DNA of 64,000 nucleotides. It comes from Micropterus salmoides (lineage: Eukaryota; Chordata; Actinopteri; Centrarchiformes; Centrarchidae). Where the stretch lies: positions 20,196,977-20,260,976 of the forward strand of contig NW_024043372.1 in assembly GCF_014851395.1 (NCBI RefSeq). The letters run 5' to 3'. Shown piece by piece: positions 38,301 to 51,672 of this stretch. The translations under genes were made by a program, and so were the position numbers. How positions within the stretch are numbered: the first letter of the stretch is position 1; every line of letters begins with the position of its first letter. The notes under the pieces were generated by a model. It had not been told where the DNA came from. It worked only from the letters and a program-made list of their open reading frames with translations, and ran no database searches.

Positions 38301-40320
38301 TTTCATGTCCGTTGGGCTGGAGTATAGAATATGTTTACTAACTAACTTGCTGCTACTTTCTTTAGACAAAAATCTCACTTTCGAGCATCCTCTCAGTAAC
38401 TTGGTTGCTCAGTGGGGGTCTTTTTTTCAAGTAGTAGGAATTATTTACTATGCCAGCAAATTCTGCACTTTTTCTCAGGTGTCTACCATATGTGAAGGCC
38501 CTTTGCCGGCATGCTTCAATTTAGTTTTCTCCTTTGGGAAACATCTATAATTTCCCCAAACCTCAAAGGAACAAAATGAAGTCAACATTAACTTCTCTTT
38601 TTGTTTGACATAAAAGTCTCCAGATTATATTGTTTAGCACCCCGCTATACTTTCACTGCAAACTGGCAACCCAAAAGCTGCTCACTTGAAGGTAAAAAGA
38701 GATCCCAGTGTCTGGCAGTGGTTGTGTGCCCGCTGGTACCTGTCAGTTAGTGTCAGTTCATCTAACATATCAGAAGGAGATAATAGTACTCTACAAGAAA
38801 GCAGAATACAAAGTACCTATCCAGCTGGGTCGTATCTAGACCTTTTCTCATCTTTTGTTCTCTTGTAGTAATCATCACATTGTCATAAAGACTACATAAT
38901 TTTAAAGGGTTTGGCATTAAAAGTCCACAAACAGATTGGCTTAACTTGTGAACAGGCTTTCCGTGAGCCTCTTCCCACCATAACTCCATGTTATGGCCTC
39001 ATCACATTCTAGGTTGTGATTATTAACTTCTCTGGAGATGAGACATTTAACCTCCACTTCTGTCCACGTTTGGCTTCAGTCCTGCTAATTGGTCATTAGA
39101 TCGCTGTGAAACGCTTGAGAGAAACTACTAGAGGAAGAAAAAGATTTCTCTTGACACTGGTTTGCTTTATTAGCTCTATTGAGGTGACCACTCTGTCTGA
39201 TCCTTTTTGGTTGAGTCATGGGAGCTTGTACCAATTTCCAAAAGGCAGACTGTTTTGTAGAGAGCAATGCTTTTGAGAAAAGTTGAGTTGGAGTACTCTG
39301 TGTGTCCAAAGTAGTGGCAGAAAGTGTGTTTGTGCTTGAGGATTGTTACTGTACAATGCATTAATTTGGCTTACAACCTCCATGGCAGGCAGACAGCGGC
39401 ACAGCTTTCAGTTGGGTCTGCTAGAGGCATAGTGGTGGCTTGAGCTATAGTTGTAGGAGATGATAGATGAATGCGGCTCTTCCAGACAAATAAAGCAGAT
39501 TAATATCTAGCACTTCGGACCACCCCAGGAAGCACTCTGAGGCCCGGAAATCTGGCTCATAATTTAAACTGAAAGGGCAGAATCAGTTAACAAAACGTGT
39601 GTCTTATCATATCAGTCATCACCAAATTCCAAAGGAACTGGCTCTTCGTTATATAAAAACCAATTTGAACTTATGTAACATGGGTCAGTAAATGACCCGC
39701 ACCATCAGGGAAAGGGAGTGCAACTTCAAAATGACTCCTGTGGAGTTTCATTTTGATGGTTGAGATAGCAGAGGATTATTGATGATCCATTGGATTTGAT
39801 GATTCATCGGATCTTGTCTGCTTTTTCTGTCACTTCTGCTTTGACATTACACATGGGGTGAAAGTAGTTATCTTATCTGAATCTCCTGCCAGCTATCTCC
39901 CAGAACAGCTAGACCTTTAATCACCTCTCACCGTTGGTGTCTGTAGTAACTCCAAGGAAGCTGTAGTGGTTCTGGATAGGATGATGGAACGTTATAATTA
40001 TGGGGCAAGTCATATTTATTAAACGTTATAATGTTGCGAAAGGTCTACAATGGAGAGAGGTTGAGGAAGTTGTTAGATAAGAGGATAAGATCTGATCTGA
40101 AAAGCAATAGCACATAAATAATAAATGAATATGGCCTATAATGTACAGGTGAGTGACAAATTAAAGGAAAATAAACAGCATTAAGGCACTGAGCGAATAA
40201 AAGCCACCAGAATAGCTTCAATGGGAATTGCCAGAGATTTCCACTGTGCAACTGGAGGGATGAAACACTTTTCTGTGTGGAAGCATCAGCATTCATTATG
40301 TTTCAATTACTTCTGTGTGT

Positions 40321-40374
<54 letters not shown>
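40321..40374. repeat. (AT)n microsatellite
   Basis: An AT run of about 50 bases with a few G interruptions at its start. Likely unstable and prone to unwinding. Confidence 0.95.
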
Positions 40375-40379
<5 letters not shown>

Positions 40380-40844
40380 TAAATATAATATACTTTCTGG
40401 GAAAAATTCTTCAGTTACCAGTAAAGCATGATGATTTTTAGCAAAAAAAAGTAGAGGAAGTGCACTTAGTTAACTTAATGGCTCCATTTGATATCTGGTA
40501 CCATTTTTAGTCATTAACCAATGTGCATCTAGATTCTGCTACTTAATGAATAACGCGTGGTCCAGATGGGAGCACACGCAGCTAATGCTGTTCTGTCCCA
40601 CAGCTTTTTTACATTCCCCCCTGACTGATTCAAAGATTTATGTGCTATAGGAAACATTTTCTCCTCAGGCACAACACATTTTGATTCCTTTATAATGTTC
40701 TGTAATGCTGTTCTTGAAGTTGTTTTGTTATAATAGTTATTATTGTAGTGTTGTTTTTCAAAACTGGTGAATTTAAATATGCTCACATTGAATTTATTAT
40801 GGAAAATGTATTAAAAATAATGACTAATTTTAGATGGATTAGAG

Positions 40845-41035
40845 GGTGAAATTTATCTGTCTGATGGTGTATCTCTCTGATTATTTTCTCAATAATTGTT
40901 TTGTCTACAAAACATCAGCAAACATGTCCTGTTTTGTCTACCTACTGTCCAAAACCCCAAAAATATTTAATTTACTATGTCATTCATCATAAAGTCACAC
41001 ATTTGAGAACTTGAAACCATCAAGCCCACTGATCT
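40845..41035 (+). repeat. GCTGCAACTAAC-type MITE, copy 3 (partial)
   Basis: Interior blocks CTGATTATTTTCTCAATAATTG, TGTCCTGTTTTGTC, CCAAAACCCCAAAAATATTTAATTTACTATG and CACACATTTGAGAA match the other copies. The ends are not recognisable. Confidence 0.6.
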
Positions 41036-43439
41036 GTTTCCAACATGTAGCCTAAAACCTGACCTATGTTGCCTGTGTTGTCACCGACTTTCTGAAATGA
41101 TCATAGTGTGACCTTATGATGGAAGGCTGTGATGAATGAAATGCAACACATTTGCAACCTAATTTAATTCTGACATCATATGAGTTTGTTTTATTTTCTC
41201 AATTACTTTATAATATATATATACTTTTTTGGTACTTTCATACTTTGACTGAGTCAGGTGGCACCTTTAACACCCCTTGATTCTCCGCCATTGAATATAG
41301 TAGATATTTATTGTTTGCTACGTTCTAAAAACAGTCACTTCTCATATCACAATGACATACACATTAATAATGATTGTCAGTTAAAGATTTAATCCAAACA
41401 TAGCCCAGCCCTACTCTTTGACACCCTTTTTCATCGCAGATGTGAATTTTGTGCTGAGTGCATTATTTGCTGTTACAAATAATGCCCTTAATAACTATTA
41501 TTTGCTGTTGTTTTATTATTGTAATGAGACTCATTAGTGCTGTATTTTGATAATGGGCCACCCTTGAGGACTGGTGATACATGCTTTCATACAAAGCCCA
41601 CACTGTATTACATTCGCTACATATTCAATGAAAACGTTACCTTGTTGCTAATTATGCTTTGGGGAAAGTTAAATGGATTGTTCTAATAACATTTCATTGT
41701 AAGCTGTCCCCAGGAAACGTGGCTGTCCTACTTGTTGGGGCTGAATTTTCTACACCCGTTCTCAGCTGACCAAATGTTGTCATTTTTATGATCTTTCTCA
41801 GATGTAATTCTCATTGTAGTGCCACTATCTCAACAATAAAGTAAAGGAACACAAAGAGATTATTTTTGGTGTGCCTACTTGTCTCTGCACCTTTGCTTAC
41901 GACAGAACTGACAAGGTCAAATAAATGCACCTTTAATTTGGTGAAGTGTAACTGAAGACTCACTCAAGCATCACCCTCTGTGTCTCCCGCAGTGACCCCA
42001 GATGCCATTTTTTTTTTCAGTCTTATAAACTGCGCTGATATATTGGGTACCTGCTCCTTTAGATCTCCTCTGACGAGTGGATGTTAGACAATATTGAGAA
42101 AAAGCTTTCAAAAGCGCTGAAGCAGACTGCAATTATTTTCTCATTTTATAATAATTCCTGGGTAAAAATTATTCTCTGTTCTTCATCATACATTCCCTCA
42201 CTTGTCTTTGAAGCCTGCTGACGCCCACTGAGGGCATTATGGTTTTTACCTTCATGGTTCACTGATAATTGAGTCGTCTTATGCAGACTGGCCAGTAATA
42301 GAAGATCTGACAAGAAACTTCTTTGAAAGTATAGTTCCCTATGAATACAAACCAAGAGATAGAAGGCTAATTGTTGGAGTTTATGGTTGACTTTCATAAA
42401 TATCCTTTCATGTACCTAAAAGTTTCCACTGTTTGTCTCTGTGAGACTTCTGTGGGTATGTTGAAACTTCTCAGAATAACAATTTGCATTAATAAAAAAA
42501 ATATATTTCACCTGTTGAACAATACAGTAATGGCAGCAAAAAAGACCCTGTCCTCGGTTGAACTAGTTGTTGCACATTTCACTCTGGTGTAACATTTTGT
42601 AGTTTTGGCAGCATGACCTCATTTAGACTCGGGAACAGTCAGTCACCAAAATTGGCTGCCCCAATTTTGCCAGGATGATTTCCCTCACTTTGATTGTAGT
42701 TGCATGCAGTCCCTTGTTGTTGTATTTCTTAAAAGGAAAGCCAGGATCCCACATGGCATAGAGAAATGAGTGTCAGACTAAGCCCCACTCTAGGTATTTG
42801 TAAATCCAAGAAATTATGAAACTATGTGTTAGTGACTGAATTTTTAAACCATATCCATCCCTGGTTGTTTGTTACACCTGGTGCAGTTGGAAGTCTGGAT
42901 CTTTATTGTTAAACGCTTACAAATGGCATCGCTCAGTAGACTGCGTCTGCTCTCTTCTCCCAGTTGATTCAGTTCTGCACTGAGTTCTCTCCCTTTTCCT
43001 TCATCACATCCAAGCCATTAGGTCACAGAGCTGCCAGGAAGCATGCAACGAGATCTGTTGAACACAGACAGTGGAACGAAGTGATGCTAGAGGATGGGAC
43101 AAAGTCTGCCGGTTTGTTTTGTACAAAAAAAGCTCTGGTATTGCAGTTTACAGTAGATGGGACTGAAATATGCTCATGTTGTGACGAAGCAGTACCATGA
43201 AATTGCCATGACTTGGAGCTCATTCAGAATGTAGAAGACAGGAATGCTCTCCACATATGCAGCAAGGGCTCCATATAATTAGCAAAATCCATATTAAATT
43301 ACAGCTGTGAATAGTTATAAGAATATGTATCTCACTGGAGTATCTCACTAATTAAAAAGGCTGAAAGGTATGTTTGAAGCACGATGCTTATGAATTTCTT
43401 GCTAATCTTAGAAAAAATGACAAAGAAATACATGTCTCT

Positions 43440-43630
43440 ATGGATGGCAATTTCTGTCTGTCTGTTGCCTCATCAGTTCATCAATTTGATCCAGACTGAA
43501 ACATCATAACAACTATTAGATGGATTGCCATGACATTTGGTTCAGACATCCATGGTCCCCTCAGTATGACTTGTAATTGCATTGGTGAGCATGTTTGTTA
43601 GTTCAAAGCGCCGCCTAAAGATGACTTTGT
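43440..43630 (+). repeat. Dispersed repeat (ATTAGATGGATTGCCATGACATTTGG type)
   Basis: Contains TTTGATCCAGACTGAAACATCATAACAACTATTAGATGGATTGCCATGACATTTGGTTCAGACATCCATGGTCCCC in order, the consensus wording of a common fish repeat that often accompanies the GTTAGCATGCTAAC family. Confidence 0.65.
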
Positions 43631-43734
43631 CAACTTGTTGTGAAATAGGATGAACATGCTTTTAACACACATGACTTTTTACTGCACTATTGTATGTTTG
43701 TTCTCTTTTAGAGGGTAAAGTTACTGTCTACTGT

Positions 43735-44005
43735 AATTCAATTCAATTCAAATTAGCTTTATTGGCATGAATGTGTAACAACAATATTGCCAAAGCATCA
43801 TACATACAACGTAAGAACAATCAACCCCATACAGTTCATTAAACAAGTAATTAAAGCGTAAAGTAATCAAAGCGTATGTGTGTTTGTGTTAAAAAAAAAG
43901 GAAGAAATATTAAAAAATTAAATAAATAAATAAAACAGTAAGCGTGTGTGTTTGTGTGTGTAAAAATAAATAAATAAAATTATTATTATTATTTATTATT
44001 AGTAA
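43735..44005 (+). repeat. AATTAGCTTTATTGGCAT repeat plus simple-sequence tail
   Basis: AATTCAATTCAAATTAGCTTTATTGGCATGAATGTG begins a common fish repeat; a short copy of its first part occurs at 63630-63660. It is followed by A-rich and AAAT/ATT simple repeats to about 44000. Confidence 0.65.
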
Positions 44006-44009
44006 TTGT

Positions 44010-44430
44010 AAATCAACCAATATGAGCCAGTTGCTGATAGAAATTGGAATTGGTGTTTATAAAAGCCGATAAATGACAATTAAAAAAGAAACGGAGAGAC
44101 AGAAGATGGATCCTTCAATCACGTTATGAGTGTTGTTGTTGCATAATTATTCCAGCAGAGGGCACTCTGCAACTCCTCTGTTGGCAACACAGTTGTTTGG
44201 AACACTGCAAAACACAGCAATCAGCTGTACTTGTAAAGTTTATTTTTAAAACTGCATTATGTCATGTTATCTTGGTGAGGTCTCATAACTACACATAACA
44301 AATGTTAGTCTTTGTTTATGTTGTGTGTTTCTGAAAAGAATGGGGGGAAAAACAGTATTAACTGACATTTTGGAATATCGGATTTTAAAATCCTCATATC
44401 AAAATCATTATGGTCATCAATCGGGCTCTT
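44010..44430 (+). repeat. Dispersed repeat, copy 2 of the 5.4/44.0-kb family
   Basis: The fuller copy of the family at 5441-5715, ending near ATCAATCGGGCTCT. That ending resembles the inverse of the TAGCCCGACAGATAT start at 48008, so the two may be ends of related elements. Confidence 0.7.
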
Positions 44431-47400
44431 ATTCTAAGAGTGTGCACAATTGTTAACGGGAGTGTTAGTCAAATTCCGATTAAATAAAACGTGTAAAAAT
44501 TTCATATAAATTCAAATATCAAATATCCGATTTATAATAGTTGTGGTTACCTTTTTAAAGGTGAACCAAAGTTATTACAGTAGTAGTAGTAGTACAGTTT
44601 TGCTACCTGTGGCCATCAGTTATGACAAAATAGTCAACTAATTAATTGCTGAGGCCTCGAAATCGCTAAAATTACAGGACACTACAAACACTAGAGATGA
44701 GATGATCATGCAGGTTGTAAAGAATAGTTTAACCAAATAAGGTACTGTTGAAATTTAACCAACATTGAGCATGCCAATAATACTGCTAATAGTTTCAGAC
44801 AGTTTGGGTAATCATTTTATCGGTCGCCTTTGTTTTCAATTAAATTTGACTAACCTGGGGGTTTATTTTTAACCAGTGACCGTCTTAATACTCGTAAAAC
44901 TACTTGTTGCCCCATTTTTAGAGATGTGTTTCTTTCATCTCAGCCATTTTCCTTTAGTCTGTGATTTTAAAAATGTCGTCCTAATTGTGTTACTGGCTGA
45001 CAGCAGATCTGTCATTAACTCGTCATCAGTTGACTGATTACAGACCATTAAATATTCAGACCTGTGCCCACCTTGTACAAGCCATGAGCCCATCAGATGT
45101 CTAACCTGGACATTTGATCCTCCCCAGTCCTGCAATGCCTGTGTCTCTACCATCTGGATTGTTATCAGCATATTGAAACTGACAGCTGGAATGTTGTTCA
45201 AAATGTCATCTGATGCTCCTGCAATCACTGAAGGGATTCAAGAAGCATTCGCAAGGCTTAGGTCTCATGTACCTCTTTTCAGTCTAGACAATGGTGTGAC
45301 CCTTCTCACTCAATGCCGCTGTCACTATGCCTTACTGTATATCTGCTGGCCACGTTTTGTTGTCAGTGCTACTCATACATATGGACTGATGAGCGTAGAA
45401 GTGCCAGAGTGCCAATTCTGGGAGGTCTGCCAGGCAGCATACAGCGTGGATGCTTTCTCTCAGAGGGACAAAACGGAAATGACAAGGCAATCGCCGTTCT
45501 GTCAGCATTGCCATGGTAGCACAGGCACGGCTGTTTATCCCAAGGTTAATGGGATGACGCCTGGAACTGAAAGTGCCAGATTGAGAGAAACATCTGCCTG
45601 TTTTACTTAAAACAAGTAGATGGCAGAGAGAGTTGTCACATCACGCAGAAGTGAGCCCAGAACAGGCCGGATTAACAAACATTGTGGACATTATAAACCT
45701 CACTCATCTTCTAGCATAGATCATAAATTACTAAATTGAGACATTATTGAATTGCTCAAAATCTTGATGTAGATGTGATGTTTTGACATTGAGCCTGTGC
45801 TGCCATTGATCAGAACATCTTAAATGTGCAGAGTGATACTGAATCTGATAAAAGCAGTCTTATGAGAATAATGAATTGTGTAAAAGCAGGGGGTGAATGG
45901 AGGCTTATGGATGTTTTAGCATTACACCTGCTAAAATCCATCATGGTGAGGAGCTTTGCACATGTTTTGTACTGATATGTTTTAAGAGATGTGACCTAAC
46001 GCATACAGTATTAATATGTACAGTAAACAGGGACACTGCAAATGCAACATTGTATGAATCCTCCTTCACTACAAAATTCAGCCACGCATTCAATTATTGC
46101 AATTAAAAATTGTCACTTCAGTTTAAACTGCGTATTTATGCCCTTTTGTCCATCAGTCTTACTGTTTTTCCATGAGTGTACAAATTCACTTCTGATTCCC
46201 ATCATGGAGTAATTTCAATTAACGTAACAATGTCTTTACACAGATTAGAAAAAATAGAGATGATGTGATCATTGGCCAGCTTATTATCCCCCCCCCCTTC
46301 TACATCAGGATTGTGACAAACGTTTAGCTGTAATTGGTTATTTATAATTGTGAATATGTTTTATTTTATGCTAACACTCTGTTAACACACTATACCAACA
46401 AAATCACATCTGCAAGCGGCTGTGTACAATTACAGTGTGCTAGCTCTGGGCATTCAATAGTGACCCAGCTGGTCATCAAGTGACTTGCTTAATGTTAGAG
46501 TTAGGGTTATTGAGGAATTGGAAAAGGTCATTTTTATTTTTTCATCCTACAACTGGTCTCTAAATTGAAACAAGAATACAGCTACTGTAGCTACCAGCCT
46601 GATACACTCACTTGAGTGAAAGCCATTTTGTTTCACTTCATTCACTCGCTGAATAAATCAGAGATGTGAACGGGCATTCAGAGATCTTGAACAAGGCTAG
46701 GTAAATCCTGTGGAGGACCTGAGTTTCCCCTGCAATGAGGGTTAAGAAAAGCTCTGCTGAATATTTTTATATTCCTGGAATGTGAGCTGTAACAACGGTG
46801 TAACTCACTCATCTTTGTCCATCACAAGTATATAAAACTATTACTATACTGCACAAATTACCTGATGGCACCTATAAAGATTTTCATTAGAATGTGTGTG
46901 TTATGCAGCTCAATGTGTGTGGGAGCTATTCTCTGAGCCATATGATGAACGTATTTGCAAATGTGGCGTGTGTTGTTTTAGATAAATCATTCTATGTCAT
47001 TTTAAAACATGTATTTGTTTTTAAATGTGTTCACCTCAGCCTTATAGAGTGGCAAGGCTGCAGTGGGAAAGGCTTAACCACTAGGATTATAGTCATTCTG
47101 ATGGATGGCAATGAGACACATTAATCGACTGCCGTGCAACCCTCACTTATCTGATTTTAGCGCTGCTCCTCCCTTTCTGTTCTTGAAAGGCAGAATTATC
47201 TCTCCAGCAGTAAATGGGATGTAATATGTGTTTTAATGGAAAATTAGCGAAAGATTACACTTTTCTCAAATTACACTTTGAATAAAAGTGGCCTGTGAAA
47301 CATTTCAGTGGGTTCAGTACACTTTGCCTATGTTTGCTTATATTCTTTTATGAAATTTATTTATATTCTAGCTTTATGTTTTCATACACCAACCAACAAT

Positions 47401-48007
47401 ACATCTAGACCTGTTTGTTTTGTAACTTCCTTTCATGTTCCTAGTCACCATCTAATCTGTCTCTGCACAGCTGACCTATGGAATTTGTTGCTGTTGTGAG
47501 ATATGGCAGTCACATTTTGTGAGGCCCTATATATCTCCATAACATCTGAAAAGGTTTTTGTAGTTTGCCACAATTCACTTAAGAAGGGAAAGAAGAAAAG
47601 CCAGTAAGTGAGGGTTGAAATTGCCCACTGGAGAACCAGAATAGTTCTCAGTATTTTTATAGTGGAGAGCCCACATAGCACTCTTTGTTAGGGGAATGGT
47701 GTTCAAAGCAACTGAAGGCATTGTACTTCAGACAGCTCTGCAAAACAGAATATATATTTTCTGCAAACACTAATGGGATGGGAGTATGTCATAACCATTT
47801 GTACAACTGCCTCAAGTGTGTACTACTTTATCAACAATATTTCCCAAAATTGTATAAATATACAGCTAACCCTACACAGTTTCAGTCCGAGCTCCAATGT
47901 TTGTCATAGAAACAGTCAGATACATACACTGAAAATTAATACAACTGTGTGGGTACGTGTGAACTAATATAGCTCATCTCTCAAGTGGCATCAGGTTGGT
48001 CACATAT

Positions 48008-48310
48008 TCTAGCCCGACAGATATAGCAGCTGTGAGGCAAATACTGATATTGATATTTGGTAATGTTTTTCTAACATAAACAGTGGGAAAAATCTACATC
48101 CTGTCAGTACGCTCTGGTGGACAAACCATGTGATGGTGACAATGTTTCAGAATTACCTCAAACCTACTTCAGCATTTCTGTCCTGCAATTTGTTAATACT
48201 AAATGACCGAAATATACCACGATATAGATATATATAGATATATATATATATATATATATATAGATATATCTGCAATAAGCTAATATCGGCCCATATAGTG
48301 GTCCAGACTT
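48008..48310 (+). repeat. AGCCCGACAGATAT-type repeat with internal TATA/GATA run
   Basis: Begins TAGCCCGACAGATATAGC, contains TGGTGGACAAACCATG, and ends AATATCGGCCCATATAG after an AT/GATA microsatellite at 48222-48269. The order is that of a common fish hAT-like non-autonomous repeat. Confidence 0.6.
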
Positions 48311-50182
48311 GGACATTTATTCCAGTGCAAGCCCTTGACAAATAAAATTGTTCCATAAATAATGATCAGATATTCCTATTCTGGTAAAATATGGCATAAA
48401 ATTTAGCACCAAAAGCAAAACAGTTCAATTTTGTTATGACTTTAACCTAATTGCCAAATAATTGTGGGTTAGTATTGAATGTTTCACATTTAACAGATAC
48501 AGAACAACATGGGAATCCCACTGCAGTCCACTTTCTGGCCTCTGGCGTGGGATTTTGTCCTGGTTTGGTCTATCTTCCTCAGTTTAGCTTGCTAGATGTC
48601 CATCTTTTTTCTTCATCTCTCCTATATTGATTGTATTGTTGACTCTTAGTGAAAGAGTGGCTTTAGTAGCAAGGCTTTTTATATTACTGGGAGTCATTTG
48701 CTATGGTGTTGATAAAAAAACATTGTTTCATAGAGCTTTAACCTTTAATCAAAGTATTGTTTAATGTAGCCAGTTGGATTGAACCTCATACAAGTTACAT
48801 GTTGACGGCAATGTTAAGGCTAACTTGTCAGCAACCACACATCAAATGGAATGAAGGATGGTAATAAATAATAAATCCCTGCTGTGTATTTGATTGGCAA
48901 GCAGCTTTCTCTTGTAATAGTATTGCAATCATAATGGGTGCTATTCCACGATTGGAGTTGTACTGGTACATGCACATAAGTCAGTCTAAAGTCATGACTG
49001 ACAAACTTAATCCTGCTTGCTAATGCATTAGTTAGAAATGCAGCTCAAATCCATTCTAACATTTACATGCAATCTGGACCTCACCAGTCCATAATCTTGC
49101 AGGTGGTGTTCAGAAGACAATTGATCTTAATTTAACTGGACAAATCAGAAAAAACTTACAAGGGCTCAACAGTGTTCAGTGCGCTATTTTCCTAACCTAG
49201 TGACATTTTCATTAGAGGGATGAATGGAATGATTCCTGTTTATCTGTCTATACACCCCACAGTGCAAGTTTATGGTTGTTCTCTGGCTGTCGTGGTAAAA
49301 CACTGGATATTTCAAATTAATCCTGAATCACGCTGTCTTTTTGAGGGACGCAAGCACAGTGTCTTTGGCTGCAAAGTGTTTATACATAGCAAGACATAAA
49401 GCCACCCTTGATCCATGGGTGTTTTGGTAAAGAGGAGTTCTCATATCTTTTTCATGAGCCAGTAGCAAAGTTGCCCCATATCTGTAGGGAATGGGATCAT
49501 GGATATTGTGTTAACCCAGAAAAGTTAAAATCCATGCATGCTTCCTTGTTCCCCTGATCCCTCAGCTTTTGTTGTTGCATTGCCCCATTGTACCCGAGAA
49601 GAGATCAAGGGGACCCCTGTCGGTTGTGGATTATTTCTTTGTAGAAGCGCCACTGTAGGGGATAGAGGATTAAAAGAGCAGACAGTGGAGTGGGATTCTA
49701 CAGGAAGTTCGTTTGCAGCACACACTGCACATGAATTGTTAAAGTGGAGTATGTTCTATTGAATATCCTATTTGGTGTGATGTTTTTTTTAAGCATATCA
49801 GAGGCATGAACCCACATTAACTCTGTAGCCATTCTAGTCTAAGTTTCAGGACTGTAGGAATATTCCTCATCATATATGGACAATTAACGCTGGAATTGCC
49901 TGTAGCCAGATGATGAATTTTCATTGTGTTTGTGTTATTTTCCCAGCTGTTGGGGGGAGGGGTGTTTAGACGGTGCTGCAGCTAAATGAATATGAAAGAA
50001 TCATTGTCCTCTTTCTCTCAATTTCCGTTAAGGGCATATTGAAACCTGGATGCCGCTGTGGCAGTAATATTTTCACAGGGGTTCTAATTTTGTGTGTGTT
50101 GTATCCAGAATCTGTAGACAAAGGAGCTTTCTGGGGACTAGTCTACATTTTTTATAAGCTGTTGTTTCTTCTGTTTTTGCAG

Positions 50183-50362
50183 GAAGCCATGGACCTCGAG
50201 GCTGGGTAGCCTCATACCCAGAGTGTGCTGCGAAGAACCAATCACCTGTGGACATTGCAGACGAAGAAGCTTTGGTTTCAGAGGAGTACCAGGAGCTGGA
50301 GCTTGACAAGTTCAACACTGAGTCCTCCAACCAGACCACCATGAAAAACACTGGAAAGACAG
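50183..50362 (+). CDS. ptprg: ptprg exon 3: start of the carbonic-anhydrase-like domain
   Basis: A 180-base symmetric phase 1-1 exon between TTTTTGCAG and donor GTCTGGGT. Its first two bases complete the Gly codon left open by exon 2. It encodes 59 complete codons: the GPRGW start of the carbonic-anhydrase fold, the family motif QSPVDI (codons from 50239), the PTPRG-like stretch EEYQELELDKF, an N-x-T glycosylation sequon (NQT), and MKNTGKT at the end. The closely related PTPRZ differs in exactly these segments, so the gamma paralogue is the better call. The domain acts outside the cell; in mammals it binds contactins and is not known to hydrate CO2. The final base joins exon 4 to make a Val codon, which supports direct splicing to 56456. 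The long antisense frame over this exon is a shadow. Confidence 0.96.
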
Positions 50363-51644
50363 GTCTGGGTCAAAGCAATGTTGGGGCTCATTTATGCCCT
50401 TAATCACATTAAACACACTAACATAATAATACCAAAATACAAAATTCACATTTCTCTGAACTGTAATGATTTTTTGGTTTTGTGAATTTCTAATGATATA
50501 CTATGGGATAAAAATCTATCAGTTTATTAGATTTTTGCCATGCATTTAACTTAGCTGATCCCTTTTATACATTTTACTTCTGGTTGTATTTGATCATTGC
50601 AGACAATGTAGCAAATGATTCAGGAGGATGGCCTTATGGCAGAATGATTTTCCAGATAATTTACCATTGCACAATAACTGACAATGTGATATAAAAATAT
50701 ATAGACGTGATAAAATATCCATCTCACCCACTCCTAGTGTTGAGTATTGCATTTAGAGATAAGATATTAACATATGAATCTTTAAATCAATCTAAATGTA
50801 TGTAGTAAAACAGGTTTACCTCACAGACTTTCAATAGCAAATTTCACAACTGAGCTCTCATGTTTTAGTGAAGCACATATCAGTCACACATACTATCACT
50901 CGGTCATGATTCTTGTAAATCTATCACTGATTTATTATTCCCTGTACTGCCCACTGCTCTCATTTATCTCGCACCATCCTCTTTGTATCGGCCTGCATGG
51001 CGTGTTTACAGAAACATTTTGCAGCTTAGTTGATTAACTGCTACTTCAAACCATTGACACACTTTCTTTTTCAATCAGCTAATCCGTGGACCATTGGTGT
51101 GAAAACCCTGACCTTAATTGATCTAGTCTGCTTTTGGCACCGTTTCTCTCAGAGAGCGGTTTCATATTTTGCGTTTGATCCTAATGAAAGTTGTTAGCCT
51201 CCATGACAACCAAGGCCACTGGGACAGGCGAGCAATGCTGCGGGCTGCTTATTTACAAAGATGGAAATAACACGGCTGGTTGTAATTTTGGGCATAAACA
51301 GTACAGAGGGAATTTTCGATTGTTAAGCACTGTGAAAATTAGGAAAATTCAACAATGTTACCACAAAATATTATCATGCAAGCTCTATTTAAAAGAGGCC
51401 AACTTAATATTTAGCAAATTCACCTCACAGTATTGTGAAATTGATTTAATAAATGAGGAAACTGTAATTTGTCATTAATTCTACCCTTTCGAAATTACCA
51501 TGACATGAACATTACATTTTTGATTGAATAGTAGATTAGATATTACATTAACAAGATGAAATGTACTACAGAATATAACATGTGTTTTTAAATATTGAAC
51601 AACTTGAAATTACATTTAAAAATAATAAATATCTGGAAAATTCA

Positions 51645-51672
51645 GGGATGGATGGATGGATGGATGGATGGA
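51645..51672. repeat. (GGAT)n tetranucleotide repeat
   Basis: About seven tandem GGAT units, close to perfect. Confidence 0.95.

Larger units (their letters stand above)
16004..50182 (+). other. ptprg: ptprg intron 2 (34.2 kb)
   Basis: The intron runs from donor GTGAGCTC to an acceptor preceded by TTGTTTCTTCTGTTTTTGCAG. It holds CA/TG microsatellites near 16411, 18633 and 26575, a C-tract near 22405, repeat copies near 25975, 27593 and 29950, the nested inverted-repeat/LINE complex at 31035-37290, a Tc1-like remnant at 37700-38300, an AT microsatellite at 40321, and repeat copies near 40845, 43440, 43735, 44010 and 48008. Other stretches (about 16450-25970, 26160-27590, 30160-31030, 38310-40310, 41040-43430, 44440-48000 and 48320-50180) look like single-copy intron with no gene I can support. 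Some of it may be conserved non-coding regulatory sequence, which cannot be judged from one genome. Confidence 0.85.

Noticed and set aside
43862..44000. AAAT/ATT tandem runs as a possible regulatory array
   Set aside because: Simple-sequence tail of an adjacent repeat; nothing suggests function.
45173..45610. 145-codon open frame, the longest outside the LINEs
   Set aside because: No recognisable domain, Cys-rich but without a pattern, overlapped by other frames of similar size, and no splice or promoter context. Probably chance.
50073..50351. Antisense frame over ptprg exon 3
   Set aside because: A shadow of the coding exon; the sense frame has family identity and correct splice phases.
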